A DNA stretch of 64,000 bases from Methylopila turkensis (GTDB lineage Bacteria > Pseudomonadota > Alphaproteobacteria > Rhizobiales > Methylopilaceae): NCBI RefSeq assembly GCF_027922325.1, contig NZ_BSFL01000002.1:186001-250000 (forward strand), given 5' to 3'. The notes beneath the pieces were generated by a model, which made no database searches, had not been told where the DNA came from, and saw nothing but the letters and a program-made list of their open reading frames with translations. The position numbers were made by a program, and so were the translations under genes. Positions 44,794-53,865 of the stretch are shown in pieces. Each line of letters opens with the position of its first letter. Position 1 is the first letter of the stretch.

Positions 44794-45084
44794 ATGAGCC
44801 GTCTCGCCGGACGTATGATGATCGCGATCATGCTTCAGCTGATCGTGACGGGAGGCGCGAAGGCCGGCTCGCTTCACGAAGGCGATTGCGCACCGGCGCA
44901 GATCGTCACCGCGCCCTACAAGGAGCAGATCTGCTACGCCGGCGCGCACGGCTATGCAGCGTGCCGCTGGGTGAAGCGCGAGTACGCCGTGCGCATCCCG
45001 CCGGAATGCGTCCGCCCTGGCGAGATCGAGGACGCCTACAAGATCCGCTGGCGCGACCGCACCGGCGTCGTCGCCAAGGGCTGA
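44794..45084 (+). CDS. Small secreted Cys-containing hypothetical protein
   Basis: The 96-residue product starts MSRLAGRMM with 'aggag' eight bases upstream. It has a signal peptide to about GGAKAGS. The mature part of about 70 residues has four Cys (GDCAPAQ, EQICYAG, YAACRWV and PPECVRPG) that could form two disulfides in the periplasm. I recognise no family. It converges with the SRAP gene, with seven bases between stops. Confidence 0.65.
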   Translation: MSRLAGRMMIAIMLQLIVTGGAKAGSLHEGDCAPAQIVTAPYKEQICYAGAHGYAACRWVKREYAVRIPPECVRPGEIEDAYKIRWRDRTGVVAKG

Positions 45085-45091
45085 CGGCGCG

Positions 45092-45799
45092 TCAGATCAG
45101 GCGCGGCTGCGCCAGCTCCAGCGGCTCGGCGGGCTCCTGGACCGGCTCCTGAACCTGCGGATCGTCGTTGGACGTCTGGTTCACCCGCGCGCCGATCGCG
45201 ACCATTTCGAAATCACCGACCGGCGCCGGGTGCAGACCGCGCAAGGCGAGGCTGCGCCCGTCGACCCGGGTGTCGAGCCAGGCGTCCCAGGCCTCCGGCG
45301 GCAGCACCGCCGGCATGCGCTCGTGGATCGCGGCGAGATCCTGGTTCGCGGTCACGGTGACGATGGTCATCGACCGGAGCTGAGCGCCCTCGGAGCTGGT
45401 CCAGCTTTCCCACAGCCCCGCGAACATGAAGGGCGCCCGGTCGCGCCGCCGCACGAGGTAGGGCTGCTTGAAGCGGCCGACCGCCCGCCACTCGTACCAC
45501 CCGTCCGCCGGCGCGAGGCAGCGGCGGCGCTGCAGCGCGGAGCGAAACGCCGGCTTCTGCGCCAGCGTCTCGGCGCGCGCGTTGAACAGCAGCGGCGTCG
45601 AGCGCTCGTCGCTCGCATAGCCCGGCACGAGCCCCCAGCGGTGCAGCGCGATGCGGCGCTCGCCGTCCTCGGTCAGCACCACAGCCGCAGGCTGCGTCGG
45701 CGCGATGTTGAAGCGCGGCGCGATGTCGGCGACTGCGACCGCGCCCAGCAGAGCCTCCAGCGCCTTCACGTCCGTCGTCTGGGCGTAGCGACCACACAT
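45092..45799 (-). CDS. yedK: SRAP-family abasic-site DNA crosslinking protein (HMCES/YedK)
   Basis: YedK/HMCES shields abasic sites in single-stranded DNA by a covalent thiazolidine link through Cys2. The 235-residue protein begins MCGRYAQTTD with that Cys. It also has the conserved Asn of LFNARAET, the Glu of GWYEW and the His of AIHERMPAVL. The C-terminal 30 residues (Pro/Glu/Gln-rich) are probably disordered. Unlike the repair operon at 35 kb, no GAAC-N7-GAAC box is visible upstream. Confidence 0.93.
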   Translation of the reverse strand: MCGRYAQTTDVKALEALLGAVAVADIAPRFNIAPTQPAAVVLTEDGERRIALHRWGLVPGYASDERSTPLLFNARAETLAQKPAFRSALQRRRCLAPADGWYEWRAVGRFKQPYLVRRRDRAPFMFAGLWESWTSSEGAQLRSMTIVTVTANQDLAAIHERMPAVLPPEAWDAWLDTRVDGRSLALRGLHPAPVGDFEMVAIGARVNQTSNDDPQVQEPVQEPAEPLELAQPRLI

Positions 45800-45908
45800 A
45801 CGAAATTTCCCCTACGTCACTGCGCGCCAAGGTTAACCGCGACGAAAGCGGATGCCCATGATCATCGCATTTCCGTCCACGTCGACCGTATCGCGACGCC
45901 CATCTTCC

Positions 45909-46394
45909 ATGACAGCCGCGCCATTTCCATACGCCACCGCGCCCGAAGGGCTCGCGCTTTCGCCGGACGCGCTGAAAGCCGCGAACGTCGATCCCGTCAC
46001 CGGTCTCGCGACGGACTATCTCAACCATTTCAACGAAGTGGTGATGCTGCTCGACATGCTCCCGGACATGCCGGAGATGCGTGAGGACGTGCTCGCCTGG
46101 ACGCCGGCGTCCTATCGGGAGCATTTCGAGCGCTCGGGCTTCAGCGGCCGGGCCGTCGCCATCGCCGCCTACGCCGCGGCTCCGATTCCGATTCGGACGG
46201 CGTTCGACACGACCGTCGCTGCCATCGACGCCCGCCTCGTCGCGGCGCAGGAGGCGCTCGCGGCTGCGGACGACGCGGCCGTCGCCTTCATAGCCCCGGC
46301 GCGCGCGGCGGAGGTCCGGCCTCTGCTCGCCCGCGCCGACGCGCTGATCCACGGCGCGACCTACGAGGCTGCGCTTGCGGCCGGCGTGGCATGA
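45909..46394 (+). CDS. Hypothetical alphaproteobacterial protein coupled to a Nudix gene
   Basis: The 161-residue product starts MTAAPFPYATAPEG; an in-frame ATG at 45852 is possible but weak. It contains the well-formed segment DPVTGLATDYLNHFNEVVMLLDMLPDMPEMREDVLAWTPASYREHFERSGFSGR and an Ala-rich helical tail. There is no signal or membrane segment. I know of this type as an uncharacterised rhizobial family. Its stop overlaps the Nudix start (ATGA at 46391), so the two, and probably the following TIGR02301 gene, are one operon. Confidence 0.7.
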   Translation: MTAAPFPYATAPEGLALSPDALKAANVDPVTGLATDYLNHFNEVVMLLDMLPDMPEMREDVLAWTPASYREHFERSGFSGRAVAIAAYAAAPIPIRTAFDTTVAAIDARLVAAQEALAAADDAAVAFIAPARAAEVRPLLARADALIHGATYEAALAAGVA

Positions 46395-46831
46395 CCGAGG
46401 CCGACGACCGCCTTCATCCCAAGCGCCCCCTGCTTGCGGCCAGCATCGCCTGCTTCCGCGACGGCAAGGTGCTGGTCGCCCGCCGCGGCAAACCGCCGTC
46501 GGACCGACTTTGGTCCCTCCCCGGCGGCATGGTCGAACTCGGCGAGACGCTGGCGGCAGCCGCCCTGCGTGAGCTCGAGGAGGAAACCAGCGTGACGGCG
46601 GAGGTCGTGGGACTCGCGGACGCCGTCGACGTGATCGCGCGCGACGGCTCCGGCGCCGTCGAGCGGCATGTGGCCGTGATCGCCTTCGCAGGCCGCTGGC
46701 GTTCGGGCGACGGCGACGTCGGACCTGAAGCCGTCGAGATCGCCTGGGTCGCGCCCGAAGAGCTCGTCGCCATGGACACGACGCCGGGGCTCGCGGCCGT
46801 GGTCGCGCGCGCCGCACTGCTGGTTCCATGA
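46391..46831 (+). CDS. Nudix hydrolase
   Basis: The 146-residue protein carries the Nudix box GGMVELGETLAAAALRELEEETSV. This fits Gx5Ex7REUxEExGU except that Ser replaces the final Gly. The family hydrolyses nucleoside diphosphates linked to another group; the substrate here is not known. Metal-binding Glu residues of REL-x-EE are intact, so activity is expected. Both ends overlap neighbours by ATGA, indicating coupled translation of three genes. Confidence 0.88.
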   Translation: MTEADDRLHPKRPLLAASIACFRDGKVLVARRGKPPSDRLWSLPGGMVELGETLAAAALRELEEETSVTAEVVGLADAVDVIARDGSGAVERHVAVIAFAGRWRSGDGDVGPEAVEIAWVAPEELVAMDTTPGLAAVVARAALLVP

Positions 46832-47316
46832 GGCCCGGCTTGCGCGCTCTCCGACGACGGGCGAAAATCCGCGCCATGTCGGCGATGCGGCTCTGCTTTC
46901 TCCTCCTGGTCGCGCTCGCCGTTCCGGCTGCGGCGCAGCCCTCCGCCGACCGCAAAGCTCCGCCCCGCGCCGCGCCGGCGGAGCCCGCGCCTCCGCCTCC
47001 TCAACAGCCTCAGGCGGCGCCCTACGAACGGCAGTTGCTGCGGCTGTCCGAAATGCTCGGGGCGCTGCATCATCTGAGATCGGTGTGCTCGGCGGCAGAC
47101 GCCAACACTTGGCGCGACCGCATGGCGGCGCTGATCGAGGCCGAAGCCCCGGCCCCGGATCGCCGCGACCGGCTGGCGGGCGCCTTCAACGACAGCTACA
47201 GGGCCTGGGCGCGCGGCCACCGCACCTGCACCCCCGCCGCAGAGCTCGCGGTCAGGCGCTTCCTGGACGAGACCTCGCAGCTCGTGGCCGACGTCAACGA
47301 GCGGTACGGACAGTAG
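46828..47316 (+). CDS. TIGR02301-family exported protein
   Basis: The product is 162 residues from the ATG that overlaps the Nudix stop, or 146 from MSAMRLCFLLL at 46876. The latter starts directly with a signal peptide ending AVPAAAQ. A Pro-rich linker leads to the family core, YERQLLRLSEMLGALHHLRSVC ... WRDRMAALIEAEAPAPDRRDRLAGAFNDSYRAWARGHRTCTPAAELAVRRFLDE. TIGR02301 is an alphaproteobacterial periplasmic family of unknown function. The two Cys may form a disulfide. Confidence 0.82.
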   Translation: MRPGLRALRRRAKIRAMSAMRLCFLLLVALAVPAAAQPSADRKAPPRAAPAEPAPPPPQQPQAAPYERQLLRLSEMLGALHHLRSVCSAADANTWRDRMAALIEAEAPAPDRRDRLAGAFNDSYRAWARGHRTCTPAAELAVRRFLDETSQLVADVNERYGQ

Positions 47317-47422
47317 GCATTTCGCTCAAACTGTCGCCGGGGCGTTAACCCTTTCTTCGAGAATCGACCGCGCCCTGCGCGGGATTCCGCTACTGTCCTT
47401 CCGGGACAGGGAAGGACCCTTG

Positions 47423-47677
47423 ATGGGACACGACGATTCGACGATGCATGAGGACGCGGTCGACGGCCGTCGCGCCGCTCTCGCCTATCTCGACGAGGCC
47501 TGGGAGGAGGCGCTGCTGGACGGCATAGCGCCGGACTGCGTCGCGCACGCCGCGCTGTTCGCGGCGCTCAAGGAGCTGGTTCTGGCCTTCGGCGAGGAGG
47601 CGACCGCGAGCTTTGTCGAGCGGCTGCCGGAACGCATCCGCACCGGGGGCTACACCCTGCCGAGCCTGCCGCACTGA
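47423..47677 (+). CDS. Small hypothetical protein (84 aa)
   Basis: The product, MGHDDSTMHEDAVDGRRAALAYLDEAWEEALLDGIAPDCVAHAALFAALKEL and so on, is an acidic helical protein without signal or membrane segment. It ends in a short Gly/Pro-rich tail. A 'ggaaggacc' ribosome-binding site is partly enclosed by a hairpin (47393-47409, CTGTCC/GGACAG). I recognise it as a rhizobial-type short conserved protein but know no function. It converges with the LysE gene. Confidence 0.65.
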   Translation: MGHDDSTMHEDAVDGRRAALAYLDEAWEEALLDGIAPDCVAHAALFAALKELVLAFGEEATASFVERLPERIRTGGYTLPSLPH

Positions 47678-47684
47678 CGCCGGC

Positions 47685-48323
47685 TCAGTAGCCGAGAGCC
47701 ACCCCGAGAAGCACGATCAGGCCAAACAGGGCCAGCCCGCCGCCGGAAATGGCGTTGATCCGACTGAGCCAGCGTTCGGCGATCCGTTCGCGCAGGCGGC
47801 TCGCGCCGGTGGACAGGGCGAGCCACCACGCCGCGCTTCCGATCGCGACGCCAAGCGTCAGCAGCGCCGCGGTGCCGAAGTCCCCCGGCTTCTGGCCGAT
47901 GCCGGCGAGGCCGCCGAAAATGGCGAAGAATCCCAGCAGCACGGCCGGGTTGGTCACCGTCAGCGCGAATGAGGTGAAGGCCGCCTTGAACAGCGAAAGC
48001 CGCGTGTCGTTGGCGGGCGCGGCCGCGCTGGAACGCGGCGCGTAGAGCAGCTTCACGCCGAAAGCCAGCAGGATGGCGCCGCCGAGCACCTTGATGACCG
48101 CCAGATGCCCCTCGACAAAGGTGGAGATCGCCGTCACGCCGAAGGCGGCCATGCCGGCGAACAGGACGTCCGCCACGAAGGCCCCCGCCCCGGCCGCCAT
48201 CGCCGACGCCGCTCCGTTGCGCACCGCGCGATGGATGCACATGACGTTGACGGGTCCGACGGGGGCGTTGACCCCGATTCCGATCAGGATTCCCGTCGCG
48301 ATCAGCGATACCTCGTCGATCAC
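47685..48323 (-). CDS. LysE-family amino acid exporter
   Basis: This 212-residue inner-membrane protein has six predicted helices. It has the LysE/RhtB hallmark near the N-terminus, GILIGIGVNAPVGPVNVMCIHRAVRNG, and LTVTNPAVLLGFFAIFGGLAG after the third segment. The substrate (lysine, homoserine, cysteine or another amino acid) cannot be told. The start MIDEVSLIATG follows a weak ribosome-binding region; an alternative start near 48348 has no merit. It stands alone. Confidence 0.88.
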   Translation of the reverse strand: MIDEVSLIATGILIGIGVNAPVGPVNVMCIHRAVRNGAASAMAAGAGAFVADVLFAGMAAFGVTAISTFVEGHLAVIKVLGGAILLAFGVKLLYAPRSSAAAPANDTRLSLFKAAFTSFALTVTNPAVLLGFFAIFGGLAGIGQKPGDFGTAALLTLGVAIGSAAWWLALSTGASRLRERIAERWLSRINAISGGGLALFGLIVLLGVALGY

Positions 48324-48459
48324 GCAGGGGTCTCCGTTTCTGACGCAAGGCGTTCCGTCGAATGCGGCGTCTTAGAACGCGGCGGCGATGCAGGGCAACA
48401 TGGGGCTGAACCGCTAACGAACAACCAAACGCGAGCGCCGGCAGCGCTCTTCTGGCCGA

Positions 48460-49407
48460 TCAATAGCCGCGGACACGATCGACCACCGCCGGAACGGCGC
48501 CCGTTTGCCGGTAAGCGCGCACGTTGGCCGCGACGATCGCCGCCGCGCTGTCGCGATCGGTCGGGCCAGACACATGCGGCAGCACCGTGACGCGGTCATG
48601 ACTCCAGAGCGGGGATGACGCCGGCAGCGGCTCGACGTCGAACACGTCGAGCACCGCATGCGACAGCCGTCCCTGATCCAGCGCGGCGAGCAGATCGTCC
48701 ACGACGACGATCGGGCCGCGCGCGAAGTTCACCAGCGCCGCCCCCGGCTTCATCGACGAGAACCGTTCGGCGTTCATCAGGCCTCGGGTGTCCGGCGTGA
48801 GCGGCACGAGGCAGATGACGATGTCGGCGCCGGCGAGGCACTCGTCCAGCCCTGCCTCACCCGAGAACGTCTCGACGCCCGCAAGCGCCTTCGGCGACCG
48901 GCTCCAGCCGCGGACGACGAAGCCCGCGTCGCCGAGCCGGGCGGCGGCGGCCCGCCCGAGAGCGCCAAGGCCGAGCAGCGCGACCGTGACATGGAACGGC
49001 GGACGATAGTCGAGCGGGCGCCAGACGCCCCGACGCTGTTGCGCGGCGTAGGCCGGCATGTCGCGCTGGAGATAATAGGTCCAGGCCAGGGCCGCCTCGG
49101 CCATGGTCCGCGCCAGCTCCGGATCGACCAGCCGCACGATCGGCGGCGCGTCCGCTCCGAGTTCGGCGACGAGGCGTTCGACGCCGGCCCACAGGCTGTG
49201 CACCCAGCGCAGGCCCATCAGGCCGGCGAGATCGGCGGGATCGGGATCGGCCACGATGGCGATCTCCACTGCGGCCCGGAGCTCCGGTTCGATCGCGCGC
49301 AGCGGGACGACGTTCTCGCCAGCCAGCGCCTTTGAAAGCGTCGCCAGCCAGGCCTCGTCCGCCGCGGCGTCGAGCCGCGTCACCAAGGCGATCGGCGCCG
49401 GACTCAA
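48460..49407 (-). CDS. ghrA: D-isomer-specific 2-hydroxyacid dehydrogenase (glyoxylate/hydroxypyruvate reductase A-like)
   Basis: The 315-residue protein has an NAD(P)-binding Rossmann loop LLGLGALGRAAAARL, ICLVPLTPDTRGLMNAERFSSMKPGAALVNFARGPIVV with the substrate Arg, and VFDVEPLPASSPLWSHDRVTVLPHVSGPTD with the catalytic His. The short N-terminal domain and the DRDSAAAIVAANVRAYRQTG tail match GhrA. It would reduce glyoxylate or hydroxypyruvate with NAD(P)H. The gene symbol rests on similarity to that branch, not on context. Confidence 0.85.
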   Translation of the reverse strand: MSPAPIALVTRLDAAADEAWLATLSKALAGENVVPLRAIEPELRAAVEIAIVADPDPADLAGLMGLRWVHSLWAGVERLVAELGADAPPIVRLVDPELARTMAEAALAWTYYLQRDMPAYAAQQRRGVWRPLDYRPPFHVTVALLGLGALGRAAAARLGDAGFVVRGWSRSPKALAGVETFSGEAGLDECLAGADIVICLVPLTPDTRGLMNAERFSSMKPGAALVNFARGPIVVVDDLLAALDQGRLSHAVLDVFDVEPLPASSPLWSHDRVTVLPHVSGPTDRDSAAAIVAANVRAYRQTGAVPAVVDRVRGY

Positions 49408-49565
49408 CGGACGGACACGGCGTCGAGGGCGAGCGCGGCGCAGTCCTGACCGGCGGCGTTCGGATCAGAGATGGGACGATAAGATCGGTGCGAAGAACGC
49501 ATGCGGGCCTCTCGGGACGCCCCGCCTTCCTTAGACCAAAGCCGTTTTGGTCGCTAGTTCGCCGC

Positions 49566-50444
49566 TCAGACCGTGACGCTCCAGGCGAACTCGGCGCTCT
49601 CGCCGGGCGGCAGAAGCACGACGCCGGGCTTCTCGGCGAAATCGCCGTCCCAGCCGACCGGGCTCGCCATGCCGCGCCAGGGCTCGATGCACAGAAACGG
49701 AGCGCCGGACGGCTTCGACCACACGCCGAGATCGCGGTAGCCGCGCCACGCGACGGTGATCTGGCGCAAGGCGGCGCCGTCCGCCCCCAGCGCCACGTAG
49801 CGCACGAAGCGGCTCGCCACGTCGGGGAGAACGAGCGCGTCGGCGGCGAACAGCTCCGGGCTCAACGGCAGCGTTTCCCCATCGAACGGCAGCGGCATGT
49901 CGGGGCCGAGCAGCCCGCCGTCGATCGCGCGGGCGGTCCCGGTCTCGCGCGTCTCGAAAATGAGCGCGTGGCTCTCCTTGGCGGCTCCGTCCACGAGCGG
50001 CCAGCGGAAGGCCGGATGCGCGCCGACGCAGAACGGCAGCGTCGTCTCGCCCGGATTCGAGACGCGCGCGGTCTGCGTCACGGTCGCGCCTTCGACCGCG
50101 TAGGCGAGGTCGAGCACGAAGGCGAAGGGGTAGATGGCGCGGGTTTCGGCGTCGTCGGTCAGCCGCAGCGTCATGCGGTCCGCCGCGCGCTCGATCCAGG
50201 CGAAGGTCCGGTCGCGCGCGAACCCGTGCTGGGTCATGCGGCGGGCGACGCCTCCGCTCCGCAGCGTATCGCCGGTCAGCTTGCCGACGATGGGGAACAG
50301 CACGGGCGCGCGCCGCGGCCATTCCGGACCCGCCTGCCACAACAGCTCCACGCCGGCCGCGTCCCGGATGCTGGCGAGCTCGGCGCCCGCGGCGGACACG
50401 ACCACCTCGACGGCGTCGGTCGCGATCCTGTGGACGTCGCTCAA
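49566..50444 (-). CDS. Aldose 1-epimerase family protein (YeaD/LacX-like mutarotase)
   Basis: The 292-residue protein belongs to the galactose mutarotase-like fold. It has GVELLWQAGPEWPRRAPVLFPIVGKL near the N-terminus, HGFARDRTF (a conserved His), VGAHPAFRWPL (second conserved His) and CIEPWRGM containing a conserved Glu. This is the LacX/YeaD-like branch rather than GalM. The substrate may be a hexose or hexose phosphate. It lies 13 bases downstream of ureG and is probably read with ureEFG, though no functional link is obvious. Confidence 0.85.
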   Translation of the reverse strand: MSDVHRIATDAVEVVVSAAGAELASIRDAAGVELLWQAGPEWPRRAPVLFPIVGKLTGDTLRSGGVARRMTQHGFARDRTFAWIERAADRMTLRLTDDAETRAIYPFAFVLDLAYAVEGATVTQTARVSNPGETTLPFCVGAHPAFRWPLVDGAAKESHALIFETRETGTARAIDGGLLGPDMPLPFDGETLPLSPELFAADALVLPDVASRFVRYVALGADGAALRQITVAWRGYRDLGVWSKPSGAPFLCIEPWRGMASPVGWDGDFAEKPGVVLLPPGESAEFAWSVTV

Positions 50445-50457
50445 AGCCCGCCTCCGC

Positions 50458-51087
50458 TCAAGCCGCGGCGGCGGACAGGCCGCCGGCGCGCGCGATGAAG
50501 CCCACGATCGCGTCGAGGCCCTCGCCGGTCTTCATGTTGGCGAACACGAACGGACGGCCCCTCCGCTGCGCCGTCGCGTCGCGGTCCATCACCTCGAGGC
50601 TCGCGCCGACGTGGGGCGCGAGATCGATCTTGTTGATCACCAGCAGGTCCGAGCGCGTGACGCCGGGACCGCCCTTGCGCGGAATCTTGTCGCCGGCCGA
50701 GACGTCGATGACGTAGATCGTGAGGTCCGCGAGCTCCGGCGAGAAGGTCGCCGCGAGGTTGTCGCCGCCGCTCTCCACCAGCACGAGCTCGAGATCGGGG
50801 AAGCGCGACGTCAGATCGTCGATCGCCGCGAGATTGATCGAGGCGTCCTCGCGGATCGCGGTGTGCGGGCAGCCGCCGGTCTCGACGCCTATGATGCGGT
50901 CCGGCTCCAGCGCGCCCGAGCGGGTCAGGAACTCCGCGTCCTCCTTGGTGTAGATGTCGTTGGTGATGGCGGCGAGCCGCACCCGGTCGCGCAGGCGCTT
51001 GCAAAGCGCGTCCATCAGGGCGGTCTTGCCGGAACCGACCGGCCCGCCGACGCCGACGCGCAGCGGGCCATGGGGCGATCGCGTCAT
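50458..51087 (-). CDS. ureG: Urease accessory protein UreG (nickel-insertion GTPase)
   Basis: UreG is a SIMIBI-class GTPase that delivers nickel to urease with UreD, UreF and UreE. The 209-residue product has the P-loop [13 protein letters not shown], the [13 protein letters not shown] segment, the metal-binding CPH motif in [31 protein letters not shown] and the NKID specificity motif. Its ATG overlaps the ureF stop (51084-51087). ureD and the structural genes ureABC are not in the window, so urease itself is encoded elsewhere. Confidence 0.96.
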   Translation of the reverse strand: MTRSPHGPLRVGVGGPVGSGKTALMDALCKRLRDRVRLAAITNDIYTKEDAEFLTRSGALEPDRIIGVETGGCPHTAIREDASINLAAIDDLTSRFPDLELVLVESGGDNLAATFSPELADLTIYVIDVSAGDKIPRKGGPGVTRSDLLVINKIDLAPHVGASLEVMDRDATAQRRGRPFVFANMKTGEGLDAIVGFIARAGGLSAAAA

Positions 51088-51788
51088 GTTCGGAACAGCC
51101 TCGTGCGTTGGGTTTCGTGGCGCATGGACGCGATGTCCGACCGGAGCGCGGCGCCCGACAGCCGGTCGAGCGCCGTGGCCTCGCCGCGCGTGACGGCGCG
51201 CAGCGTCGCCTGCTCGAGCGCGGCGATCGCGCGGAGCCCGTCGGTCTGGCCGAGCGGAACGAGCCGCACCGCGGCGGAGACCAGATTGGCGACGCCCGCG
51301 GTCAGAAAGGCGGCCAGCGCCGGCCGACGCGGCAGGCCGTGGCCCGCGGCCGCGACGGCGACCGCGACGGAGTACGCGACCGGCCCGCTCCAGCCGGCGC
51401 CAAGCCGGTCGACGGCGGCGCAGGGCGCGGTGGCGCGGATCGCCGCGAGAAACGCCCCGCCCTGACCGAAGCTTTCGGTCCGCCGCTCCCGCGACGGCTG
51501 GAACGCCGCCGCAAGCTCCGCGACCTCCCGCAGGGCGTCGTCGTCCTGCTCTTCGGCCGCGTCGTGGGCGCGAGCGAACAGGACGGCGTCGGAGCCCAAA
51601 CCGCCCATCTCCAGCAGCGCGTCGATCCAGTCCACAAGCGCCGCGCGATCGGTGACGTCGCCCTGCTCGATCGCCCATTCCAGCCCGTGACTGTAGGAGA
51701 ACGCGCCGACGGGAAAGGCCGGCGAAAGCCACGTCATGAGCTTGAGCAGCGCGGCGTCGTCCGCGGCGCCGGTCCTTCGGTCGAGCAT
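51084..51788 (-). CDS. ureF: Urease accessory protein UreF
   Basis: UreF bridges UreD and UreG in the urease activation complex. The 234-residue, all-helical protein has [31 protein letters not shown] at its N-terminus, the family signature. Its C-terminal tail contains [23 protein letters not shown]. The start [10 protein letters not shown] overlaps the ureE stop (TGATG at 51786-51790), so ureE, ureF and ureG are read as one translationally coupled unit. The frame is open further upstream through ureE but has no family support. Confidence 0.95.
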   Translation of the reverse strand: MLDRRTGAADDAALLKLMTWLSPAFPVGAFSYSHGLEWAIEQGDVTDRAALVDWIDALLEMGGLGSDAVLFARAHDAAEEQDDDALREVAELAAAFQPSRERRTESFGQGGAFLAAIRATAPCAAVDRLGAGWSGPVAYSVAVAVAAAGHGLPRRPALAAFLTAGVANLVSAAVRLVPLGQTDGLRAIAALEQATLRAVTRGEATALDRLSGAALRSDIASMRHETQRTRLFRT

Positions 51789-52234
51789 CAGCCGTGGCCG
51801 TGGGCGTGATAGGCCCCGCGCTCCGGCGCGAACGGCCTTTCGACCTCGCGCACGGCGCCGCCAAGGCCCCGCACCATCTCGGCGAGCACATGGTCCGGCT
51901 CGATCAGGATGGCGTCCTCGCCGATCTCGGCCGGCGTGTGCCGGTTTCCGATGTGCCATGCGAGGCGTGCGAGGCGCAGCGGGCTGCCGGCCGTGATCTC
52001 CATCAGGCGCTGCGGCGCCGCCCGGACGAGCACCAGCCGGCCGTCCTCCAGCCGCAGGGCGTCGCCGTCCTGGATGTCGGCGGGGCGTTCGAGATCGAGC
52101 AGCACGTCGAGCCCGCCCTCGCAGGCGAGCGTCAGACGACGGCGCTGGCGGCCGTCGTGGTCAAGCGTGACGCTGTCGACGGTCTGGTCGGGACGCACGG
52201 CGGCGCGGCGAAGAACGGAGACGGCGCGGATCAT
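51788..52234 (-). CDS. ureE: Urease accessory protein UreE (nickel metallochaperone)
   Basis: UreE hands nickel to UreG. The product of 148 residues has the N-terminal peptide-binding domain ([46 protein letters not shown]). The C-terminal domain has [39 protein letters not shown], which contains the conserved nickel-binding His of the DHVLAEM segment. It ends HAHGHG, a short version of the His-rich tail. [13 protein letters not shown] gives the family length. The gene diverges from the riboswitch-controlled transporter operon. Confidence 0.94.
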   Translation of the reverse strand: MIRAVSVLRRAAVRPDQTVDSVTLDHDGRQRRRLTLACEGGLDVLLDLERPADIQDGDALRLEDGRLVLVRAAPQRLMEITAGSPLRLARLAWHIGNRHTPAEIGEDAILIEPDHVLAEMVRGLGGAVREVERPFAPERGAYHAHGHG

Positions 52235-52434
52235 GAAGCGGCGACATGCGAATGGTGGGAGGCTCGGACTATGGGCGGCGTGCGCGCCGCTGTCCACGCG
52301 CGCGGCAGCCGCGATGACGGGCGCCTGCCTCACGGGGCGCCCAAGCGATAGGCGCCGGCGTAGCTCGACGTTCCGGCTTGCGCAGGAGGCCGCGGGTCGC
52401 GACGCGATGGCATGGCGCTTGCTCTCATTCTGGC

Positions 52435-52550
52435 GTGCAGAGCGTCTAGGGTTCCGGCCGCCTCAGGCGGCGCTGGTCCAAGAGACGCACTTTCCGCTGC
52501 CTCTCATGCGGAAAGACACGGCGGGGCAAAATCCCGGGAGGTCACTGCAC
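52435..52550 (+). ncRNA. Guanidine-I (ykkC-yxkD) riboswitch aptamer
   Basis: The conserved ykkC blocks occur in order and with correct spacing. They are CTAGGGTTCCG (52446-52456), CTGGTCCAAGAG (52473-52484; consensus CUGGUCCGAGAG), ACACGG (52516-52521), a GGGGCAAAAT segment and CCCGGGAGG (52533-52541). Paired arms fit the model: GTGCAG/CTGCAC closes the element, GCCGCC-tca-GGCGGC (52457-52471) is one arm, and TTCCGC/GCGGAA (52492-52513) is the other. It lies 88 bases before the ABC transporter start. No U-tract terminator follows, so control may act at translation. This class binds guanidinium and turns expression on. Confidence 0.92.
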
Positions 52551-52637
52551 GGGTTCGTCGCCGCGGACCGACCTCCGATTCCGTGCGCGCGAACTCCTTG
52601 ACGACGACACCGGCCGCCGCGGCCGACCGACCGAGGA

Positions 52638-53702
52638 GTGCTCATGCTGCGCAGTCTCATCGCCGCTCTCGCCCTGTCCGCCGCCGCGCTCGTCGCGCCG
52701 GCCGAAGCGGCGCCCAAGAAGAACTTCGAGATCGCCTGGACCATCTATGTCGGCTGGATGCCATGGCCCTACGCGGCCGACGCCGGCATCGTGAAGAAAT
52801 GGGCCGACAAGTACGGCATCGACATCAAGGTCACGCAGATCAACGACTACGTGGAGTCGATCAATCAGTACACCGCCGGCAAATTCGACGGCGTGACGCT
52901 GACCAACATGGACGCGCTCACCATTCCGGCCGCCGGCGGCGTCGACACCACGGCGTTGATCGTCGGCGACTTCTCGAACGGCAACGACGGCATCGTCTCC
53001 AAATCCGCGAAATCCGTCGCCGACCTCAAGGGCGAGAGCATCAACCTCGTGGAGCTGTCGGTCTCGCACTACCTGCTCGCCCGCGCGCTCGAAGGCGCAG
53101 GCCTCGCGGAGAAGGACATCAAGGTCGTCAACACCTCCGACGCCGACATGGTCGCGGCCTTCAAGGCGCCCGACACCAAGACGGTCGTCACCTGGAACCC
53201 GCTGCTCGCGGAAGTGAAGACCGAGCCGGGCTCGACCGCGCTGTTCGACAGCTCCAAGATTCCGGGCGAGATCATCGATCTGCTCGGCGTCAACACCGAG
53301 ACGCTCAAGGACAATCCGGACTTCGGCAAGGCGCTCGCCGGCATCTGGTACGAGACGCTGGCGCTGGTCGTGGACCCGGGCGAGAAGGGCAAGGAGGCGC
53401 GCGCGGCGATGGGCAAGCAGTCCGGCACCGACCTTGCGGGCTTCGACGCCCAGCTCGCGGCGACCAAGCTGTTCGCAAAGCCCGCCGAGGCCGTCGCCTT
53501 CGTCGAGAGCGCCGATCTGGTCAAGACCATGGACCTCGTGCGCACGTTCTCGTTCGACCACGGCCTTCTTGGCGACGGCGCCAAGTCGAAGGACGCCGTC
53601 GGCATCGGCTTCGCCGGCGGCAAGACGCTGGGCGACCCCGCGAACGTGAAGCTGCGCTTCGACCCGACCTTCATGAAGATGGCCGCCGACGGGAAACTGT
53701 GA
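52638..53702 (+). CDS. Guanidine (urea-carboxylase-associated) ABC transporter, periplasmic binding protein
   Basis: This is a 354-residue periplasmic binding protein of the NitT/TauT fold, of the class found next to urea carboxylase genes (TIGR03427 type). A signal peptide ends at APAEAAPKK. The mature part contains FEIAWTIYVGWMPWPYAADAGIVKKWADKYGIDI, FDGVTLTNMDALTIPAAGGVDTTALIVGDFSNGNDG and VVTWNPLLAEV. The start MLMLRSLIAAL has a gaggag sequence eight bases upstream. The upstream guanidine-I aptamer implies that guanidine, not urea, is the ligand, in line with the redefinition of urea carboxylase as guanidine carboxylase. The ligand is inference from regulation and family. Confidence 0.88.
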   Translation: MLMLRSLIAALALSAAALVAPAEAAPKKNFEIAWTIYVGWMPWPYAADAGIVKKWADKYGIDIKVTQINDYVESINQYTAGKFDGVTLTNMDALTIPAAGGVDTTALIVGDFSNGNDGIVSKSAKSVADLKGESINLVELSVSHYLLARALEGAGLAEKDIKVVNTSDADMVAAFKAPDTKTVVTWNPLLAEVKTEPGSTALFDSSKIPGEIIDLLGVNTETLKDNPDFGKALAGIWYETLALVVDPGEKGKEARAAMGKQSGTDLAGFDAQLAATKLFAKPAEAVAFVESADLVKTMDLVRTFSFDHGLLGDGAKSKDAVGIGFAGGKTLGDPANVKLRFDPTFMKMAADGKL

Positions 53703-53730
53703 CGGCGCCGCGGCGATGCGCTCCGCGCGC

Positions 53731-53845
53731 GTCATCCCGGCCGAGCGCAGCGAGAGCCGGGATCGTCGTCCGCGCGGGGCGCAACGGCTTCGCGCCTTCG
53801 CCGTCGAACGATCCCGGATCGGCCTTCGGCCGTCCGGGATGACGG
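53731..53845. repeat. REP-like palindrome between binding-protein and permease genes
   Basis: The left arm gtcatcccggccgagcgcag with inner hairpin and the right arm atcggccttcggccgtccgggatgac form a long imperfect palindrome in the 163-base gap. It resembles the other elements in the window but has 'gtcatcccgg' instead of 'gtcatgcccg'. In this position it could protect the binding-protein mRNA and lower permease expression. Confidence 0.65.
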
Positions 53846-53865
53846 CCTAACCCCCGGGAGTCCCC

